A stretch of DNA of 64,000 nucleotides, taken from the NCBI GenBank assembly GCA_024397935.1, contig CP073743.1, forward strand, positions 2,790,001 to 2,854,000, in the 5' to 3' direction. The position numbers were made by a program, and so were the translations under genes. Below, piece by piece: positions 59,136-64,000 of the stretch. The DNA is from a bacterium SCSIO 12844 (lineage in GTDB: Bacteria; Pseudomonadota; Gammaproteobacteria; Francisellales; Francisellaceae). The notes under the pieces were generated by a model that was given only the letters and a program-made list of their open reading frames with translations, ran no database searches and had not been told where the DNA came from. Every line of letters begins with the position of its first letter. Position 1 is the stretch's first letter.

Positions 59136-59219
59136 GGGCATTGGAGCAATCATAGCATCAATGCCCTACGCTACCTGGACTCCCCCCACCCCTACTGTTA
59201 TATCACACGTTCAGGTAGC
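59136..59219. other. Structured, C-rich intergenic element
   Basis: Two adjoining inverted repeats in the gap between the convergent cytochrome and fabF genes: gggcattg (59136-59143)/caatgccc (59159-59166) and gctacctg (59170-59177)/caggtagc (59212-59219). The second loop holds a ccccccacccc run. The G+C content is well above its surroundings. Read in the reverse direction it follows fabF. It could be a REP-like or RNA structure; no T-tract is present. Confidence 0.5.
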
Positions 59220-59242
59220 TCTAATTTAGAATAATTGCTTTT

Positions 59243-60490
59243 TTATATTTTCTTAAATACCAATGCACCATTTGTACCACCAAAGCCAAATGAATTAGAC
59301 ATAGCAATATCTATCTTCATATCACGTGCATTATTAGCTGCATAGTCAAGATTACAGCCCTCACCTGGTTCATTAAGATTAATCGTAGGCGGTGCAATCT
59401 GATCTTTAATGGCTAAAATTGTAAAAATCGCTTCAACTGCACCAGCTGCACCTAATAAGTGGCCAATCATAGATTTAGTTGAACTAACAACAATATTATT
59501 AGCATCATGAGCCATTAATTTTTCAATGGTTTGACTTTCATTTAAATCACCAATCGGTGTTGAAGTACCATGTGCATTAATATAATCTAATTCTGATGCA
59601 TTAATTTGAGCATCATTTAGTGCATTGTCCATACATAAATAAGTACCCGCACTATCTGGCGCTGTCATATGATAGGCATCACCTGAAACACCATAACCAA
59701 GTAACTCTGCATAGATTTTAGCACCACGACGTTTTGCATGCTCATATTCTTCAATGACTAAAACACCTGAACCATCGCCTAATACAAACCCATCACGATC
59801 TTTATCCCACGGACGAGATGCAGCTTGTGGATCATCATTACGAGTTGACAGTGCTCTAGCTGCAGCAAAGCCTGCCATACCAACTGCTGTTGATGCTTTT
59901 TCAGCACCACCAACAACCATAACATCAGCATCACCATAGGCAATTAATCGAGCGGCATTACCAATATTATGTGTGCCTGTACTACAAGCTGTTACAATTG
60001 CAAGGTTTGGTCCTTTAAAGCCATATTTAATGGATGCATGACCAGAAATCATATTGATCAAACAAGCTGGAATACAAAATGGAGAGACTTTAGTCCCCTT
60101 ATTATCTAGCTGTTGGCGAATTGTTTCAATCGTTGTAATACCACCGATACCTGAAGATACTGACACGCCCATACGATGTGCATTTTTATCCGTTACTTCA
60201 AGTTGAGCATCTTTAATTGCCTCATCAGTCGCAATTAAACCATATTGAAGTACCACATCTAATTTTTTAAGCTCTTTCGTATTAAAATAATTTGCAGGAT
60301 TATAACCTTTTACTCTAGCAGCAATTTGTGCTTTAAACTCACTTAAGTCAGGCCCAGGCAAATCAAAACCATCTAACTTTTCAACACCACTTTCACCTGC
60401 TTTTATATTCTCCCAGCTCTCTTTTAAATCAAGCCCTACCGGAGAAATCATACCTAATCCTGTTACAACAACACGCCTTGGTGATTTCAT
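59243..60490 (-). CDS. fabF: 3-oxoacyl-ACP synthase II (KAS II)
   Basis: 415 residues. The catalytic cysteine is in AIVTACSTGTHNIG, and histidines are in YINAHGTSTPIGD and STKSMIGHLLGAAGAVE. It elongates acyl-ACP and is needed for the temperature control of unsaturated fatty acids. Last gene of the fab set, after acpP, with a hairpin in the gap. Confidence 0.96.
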   Translation of the reverse strand: MKSPRRVVVTGLGMISPVGLDLKESWENIKAGESGVEKLDGFDLPGPDLSEFKAQIAARVKGYNPANYFNTKELKKLDVVLQYGLIATDEAIKDAQLEVTDKNAHRMGVSVSSGIGGITTIETIRQQLDNKGTKVSPFCIPACLINMISGHASIKYGFKGPNLAIVTACSTGTHNIGNAARLIAYGDADVMVVGGAEKASTAVGMAGFAAARALSTRNDDPQAASRPWDKDRDGFVLGDGSGVLVIEEYEHAKRRGAKIYAELLGYGVSGDAYHMTAPDSAGTYLCMDNALNDAQINASELDYINAHGTSTPIGDLNESQTIEKLMAHDANNIVVSSTKSMIGHLLGAAGAVEAIFTILAIKDQIAPPTINLNEPGEGCNLDYAANNARDMKIDIAMSNSFGFGGTNGALVFKKI

Positions 60491-60542
60491 CTGATCTTAC
60501 TCCTTAAATTTTAAAACAAAGAAATAATATGCTTAAAACAAA

Positions 60543-60577
60543 ATCAGCGCTTAAGGACTATCCCTAAAAGCGCTGAT
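60543..60577 (-). terminator. Hairpin with T-rich tail between acpP and fabF
   Basis: Perfect ten-base arms atcagcgctt and aagcgctgat with a further inner pairing (aggg/tcct-type), followed on the reverse strand by ttttgttttaa. It is 49 bases after the acpP stop. It may end most acpP messages and let a part read on into fabF. Confidence 0.7.
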
Positions 60578-60626
60578 CTAACTAAAAATATTACAAAACC
60601 TAAGTATCGTTTGATAAAAATAACGA

Positions 60627-60860
60627 TTACTTGTTCTCATTAATGTAATTAATAACATCCTGAACTGTCTTAATTTTTTCTGCTTCTTCATCAGGAATAT
60701 CAGTTTCAAACTCTTCTTCTAAAGCCATCACTAATTCAACTGTATCTAAAGAATCAGCACCTAAATCATCGATAAATGACGCATCAGGCACAACATCTTT
60801 CTCATCGACATTTAACTGATCTGCAATGATTTTTTTAACTCTTGATTCAATTTCGCTCAT
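60627..60860 (-). CDS. acpP: Acyl carrier protein
   Basis: 77 residues, acidic. The phosphopantetheine serine is Ser37 in [18 protein letters not shown]. It carries growing fatty acyl chains. It lies between fabG and fabF, as in Escherichia coli. Confidence 0.98.
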   Translation of the reverse strand: MSEIESRVKKIIADQLNVDEKDVVPDASFIDDLGADSLDTVELVMALEEEFETDIPDEEAEKIKTVQDVINYINENK

Positions 60861-60947
60861 TTTTTTATTTCCTCATGTTTTTCTAAAGAATTAACTTTAT
60901 CAGTGCCATTTTATTGAACTATGGCAGATTTGCAAGGTTTTTATCAC

Positions 60948-61694
60948 CTATGCCATATAAAGGCCGCCATTAACATGTAGCGTATGACCTGTTACATAAC
61001 CTGCTTCATTAGAGGCTAAATAAATAGCAGCAGCAGCAATATCTTCTGGATTACCCATCGATTGTGCTGGCACTTGAGTCATAATGGCTTGCTTCTGTGC
61101 ATCATTTAATTCAGCAGTCATATCTGTTTGAATAAATCCAGGCGCAACAACGTTTGCAGTAATACCGCGCGATGCTAATTCATGGGCTAATGATTTACTT
61201 AAACCAATTACAGCTGCTTTTGCAGCACAATAATTTGCTTGACCAGGATTACCCATACTGCCAACAACAGAGCCAATCGTGATAATACGCCCCCAACGTT
61301 TTTTCATCATATCTCTTAGTAACCCACGAGTTAATTTAAAAACACCCGTTAAATTTGTATTGAGCACCTCATCCCATTGATCATCTTTTAAGCGCATTGC
61401 CAAATTATCTCGCGTAATTCCTGCATTATTAACTAAAATATCAATACTAATTTTTTCTGCTTTAAATGCCTTTAATAACTCATTTATGCTATTTTCATCG
61501 GCAATATTAAGTTTAACACCACGACCTTTAACCCCTAGCTGATCAAATCGTTGTGTAATTTTATGGGCACCATCATCTGTTGTTGCAGTACCGATTACAT
61601 AAGCACCATGTTGAGCTAATTGGTCAGATATTCCTTGCCCTATACCACGACTAGCACCTGTAACAAGTGCTGTTTTATTTGATAAATCAAACAT
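60948..61694 (-). CDS. fabG: 3-oxoacyl-ACP reductase
   Basis: 248 residues from the ATG at 61694, which has aggag ten bases before; the open frame extends by seven codons without family support. Short-chain dehydrogenase: ALVTGASRGIGQG for NADPH, NNAGITRDNLAMRL, and the catalytic S/Y/K in TIGSVVGSMGNPGQANYCAAKA. It ends VTGHTLHVNGGLYMA. Second reduction step of the elongation cycle begins with it. Confidence 0.97.
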   Translation of the reverse strand: MFDLSNKTALVTGASRGIGQGISDQLAQHGAYVIGTATTDDGAHKITQRFDQLGVKGRGVKLNIADENSINELLKAFKAEKISIDILVNNAGITRDNLAMRLKDDQWDEVLNTNLTGVFKLTRGLLRDMMKKRWGRIITIGSVVGSMGNPGQANYCAAKAAVIGLSKSLAHELASRGITANVVAPGFIQTDMTAELNDAQKQAIMTQVPAQSMGNPEDIAAAAIYLASNEAGYVTGHTLHVNGGLYMA

Positions 61695-61735
61695 AAATAA
61701 TAATCTCCTAAACAATTAATTTCTTATAATCGAAC

Positions 61736-62683
61736 TTAAAGTGATACTAAACACTCTAGTACTTGATTAAATCCTCCAACAGAATCGCTCGCCAAATAAT
61801 GCTTATCTTTTACAATCCTTTTATTTAAACCAGTTAGAACTTTACCGCTACCTAGCTCAATAAATACATCAATACCTTCAGCTGCCATTAATTGAATTGT
61901 TTTTGACCACTTAACAGGTGAATATAACTGATGCACCAATGCTTGGCGTATTTCATCTGCGTGATTATGTATTTCTACATCAACATTATGAATCACTGGT
62001 ATCTTTGGTATCTCAAGCTGGATTTTTTCCAAAGCTTCTGCTAATTTTTCAGCTGCTGGTTTCATAAGCATACAATGAGAAGGAACTGAGACAGGTAAAA
62101 TCTGTGCCCTTTTAGCGCCACTTTGTTTTGCTAATTCAGAGGCATTAATCACTGCATTACGCTCCCCTGCAATAACAACTTGCCCTGGTGAGTTAAAGTT
62201 AGCTGCTGTAACAATGCCTTCATTAGACGCTTTTTGACATACTTCTATAACTGTTTGATCATCCAAACCTAAAATAGCACTCATCGCACCAACATCAGAA
62301 GGTACAGCCTCTTGCATTAACTGACCACGTAAATGCACCAGTTTTAATGCATCAGAAAAATCCAAACTACCTGCTGCAACTAATGCTGAATATTCACCTA
62401 AGCTATGCCCTGCCATTAAAGTAGGCTTCAACTCACTTTTAGCTAACAGCAGACGATAAATTGCAATAGAACCTGCAAGTAATGCTGGCTGAGTATATGC
62501 TGTTTGAGATAACCTATTCTCATCATTTAAAATAATATTCCACAAATCAAACCCTAAAGCCTCACTTGCCTCATTAAATGTATCTCTAACAAGACTAAAT
62601 TCTTGATAATAATCACTTAACATCGCTTTTTTTTGTGAGCCTTGACCTGGAAAAACATATGCAATCTTAGAATTTGCTGACAT
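61736..62683 (-). CDS. fabD: Malonyl-CoA:ACP transacylase
   Basis: 315 residues. FPGQGSQKKAML at the start, the active-site serine in MAGHSLGEYSALVAAG and the histidine in VPSHCMLMKPA are the family marks. It loads malonyl groups on ACP. Within the fabH-fabD-fabG order. Confidence 0.96.
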   Translation of the reverse strand: MSANSKIAYVFPGQGSQKKAMLSDYYQEFSLVRDTFNEASEALGFDLWNIILNDENRLSQTAYTQPALLAGSIAIYRLLLAKSELKPTLMAGHSLGEYSALVAAGSLDFSDALKLVHLRGQLMQEAVPSDVGAMSAILGLDDQTVIEVCQKASNEGIVTAANFNSPGQVVIAGERNAVINASELAKQSGAKRAQILPVSVPSHCMLMKPAAEKLAEALEKIQLEIPKIPVIHNVDVEIHNHADEIRQALVHQLYSPVKWSKTIQLMAAEGIDVFIELGSGKVLTGLNKRIVKDKHYLASDSVGGFNQVLECLVSL

Positions 62684-62734
62684 AATCTATGATCCTTTAT
62701 CCTATTTTTATCAAAAGATAACCTTTAAATTGAC

Positions 62735-63703
62735 TTAGAATGATAACACCATACCACCCCAAACAAAACCAGCACCAAATGCTTCAATTAACAAATTTTG
62801 TTGAGATTGGATTTTGCCACAGTTAACCGCATGATCGAGCGCCAACGGTATGGATGCAGCTGAAGTATTTCCATGATATTGAAGTGTTACAATAACTTGT
62901 GATAGTGGTAAAGAAAGCTTCTTAGCTGTTGCTTCTAATATACGTAAGTTAGCTTGATGCGGGACTAACCAATCTAGCTGACTCTGATTAAGCGATGCTT
63001 TTTCTAACAATTCATCGGCCAAAAAACTTAAACGAGCAACCGCTTTTTTAAACACCTTATTACCCTGCATATGTAAAAGTGTTGTCTCTGCATCTTGACC
63101 ATATAACGACTTAGGTAGTGCATTAGGCACATTCAACAACTCAAGATCCTGACCATCACTATGCAATATAGATGCTTTAATGCCATGTTCTTGATCAGCA
63201 CCTAAAACGACAGCACCTGCACCATCACCAAAAAGCACACAGGTTGAACGATCTTTCCAATCAAGCACTCTTGATAAGCGCTCTGCACCAATAACTAAAG
63301 CATACTCAACTGTTTCATTTTCAATATATTGGCGTGCAACATCTAATGCATAAACAAACCCGCCACAAGCGGCACTAATATCAAAGGAAGGCGTACTTTT
63401 GGTACCTAAGCGATGCTGTAATAATGATGCAGTTGATGGCATTAAATAATCAGCAGTACCCGTTGCAACAATAATTAAACCAATATCTTTGGGATCAATT
63501 GCAAGCTTTTTCAATGCATTTTCTGCTGCGTGAAAAGCTAAATCGGTCGTTGACTCTTTTTCTGCTACATGTCTTGAGATAATACCAACACGTTGGCGAA
63601 TCCATTCATCTGAAGTCTCAATAAATTGAGCTAGATCATCATTAGTAACTACCTTTGGAGGTAAATAACTACCTGTAGATAAAATTCTTGCCCTAAGTGG
63701 CAT
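62735..63703 (-). CDS. fabH: 3-oxoacyl-ACP synthase III (KAS III)
   Basis: 322 residues. The catalytic Cys is in DISAACGGFVYALD, His in WLVPHQANLRI and Asn in YHGNTSAASIPLALD. It starts fatty acid synthesis from acetyl-CoA and malonyl-ACP. Its start is separated from the plsX stop by three bases. Confidence 0.96.
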   Translation of the reverse strand: MPLRARILSTGSYLPPKVVTNDDLAQFIETSDEWIRQRVGIISRHVAEKESTTDLAFHAAENALKKLAIDPKDIGLIIVATGTADYLMPSTASLLQHRLGTKSTPSFDISAACGGFVYALDVARQYIENETVEYALVIGAERLSRVLDWKDRSTCVLFGDGAGAVVLGADQEHGIKASILHSDGQDLELLNVPNALPKSLYGQDAETTLLHMQGNKVFKKAVARLSFLADELLEKASLNQSQLDWLVPHQANLRILEATAKKLSLPLSQVIVTLQYHGNTSAASIPLALDHAVNCGKIQSQQNLLIEAFGAGFVWGGMVLSF

Positions 63704-63706
63704 AAT

Positions 63707-64000
63707 TTATTCTTCCTCTTGCATACGCTGCAATAGCGTACCCACTTCGGCTTGTATTTGGTTAGGCACATCTTTTTTAACTTCTTTTATCGCCTCTGTA
63801 ATAGCCGTAGCAAATGCTGAGGCATCAGCACCACCATGACTTTTAATTACAATACCTCGAAGCCCAAGAAAAGTACCACCATTATATTGACGCGTGTCTA
63901 ATCGTTTTTTTATTTTACGCAAAACAGGTGCCGCACACAATAATGATAATTTAGACAATAAACTAGATGAAAATGCATCTTTGATGATTTTTGATATCAG
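63707..64000 (-). CDS. plsX: Phosphate acyltransferase PlsX, C-terminal part (cut by window edge)
   Basis: The frame is open to the right edge: beyond the last TTG/Met-like start it continues with LISKIIKDAFSSSLLSKL. LDTRQYNGGTFLGLRGIVIKSHG (shown here in part) is the conserved C-terminal part of PlsX, which makes acyl-phosphate for phospholipid synthesis. It is the first visible gene of the fab operon; about 97 residues of the roughly 340 are in the window. Confidence 0.93.
   Translation of the reverse strand: MISKIIKDAFSSSLLSKLSLLCAAPVLRKIKKRLDTRQYNGGTFLGLRGIVIKSHGGADASAFATAITEAIKEVKKDVPNQIQAEVGTLLQRMQEEE

Overview
The window is AT-rich (roughly one third G+C) and looks like a chromosomal segment of a gammaproteobacterium close to Francisella and its relatives (Francisellaceae / Fastidiosibacteraceae). 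The clues are a DUF3573 beta-barrel protein, a Pht-like MFS carrier, a CBU_0592-family membrane protein, and standard gammaproteobacterial gene neighbourhoods: maf-rng-yhdP, rplM-rpsI-sspA-sspB, ribF-ileS-lspA and plsX-fabH-fabD-fabG-acpP-fabF. The genus is inferred. No tRNA, rRNA, CRISPR array or prophage was seen, and no gene-free gap exceeds 300 bases.

Layout. 1-12.5 kb: a partial flavoprotein, an ArgE-type deacetylase, two MFS carriers around an RMF/CrpP-like protein and a REP-associated transposase with its repeats, then recR-ybaB, a cysteine-synthase-like enzyme, yhhQ and aspS. 12.6-24 kb: yhdP-rng-maf, a drug-efflux MFS, an aminotransferase, pckA and grxB. 24.2-25.8 kb: two tandem secreted proteins with eight cysteines each. 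25.9-30.2 kb: ribF-ileS-lspA. 30.3-36.2 kb: the DUF3573 protein and a two-gene RND efflux pump.

36.2-43.3 kb is the accessory part: a serine hydrolase, two LuxR-type paralogues, a GCS2-like ligase with an apparent frameshift near its N-terminus, a membrane protein with a cyclic-nucleotide-binding-like domain (Popeye-like layout), an MBL-fold hydrolase and a DUF4862 TIM barrel. Palindromic sites lie upstream of both LuxR genes, and one of them recurs exactly upstream of the secreted pair. This suggests, without proving it, that the secreted pair and this block share regulation.

43.3-53.4 kb returns to housekeeping genes: sspAB, rpsI/rplM, a HemY-like flavoenzyme, truD, zapG, ispF, trxB, infA, rpoZ, a glycosyltransferase and ampG. 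53.5-59 kb holds a SnoaL-like protein, a GDSL lipase, a short plasmid-type ParA with ParB, an ahpC-ahpD peroxide pair and a cytochrome b561. 59.2-64 kb is the fatty acid operon, with a hairpin between acpP and fabF and plsX cut by the window edge. Several starts were moved to an internal ATG where codon, ribosome site or family alignment favoured it.
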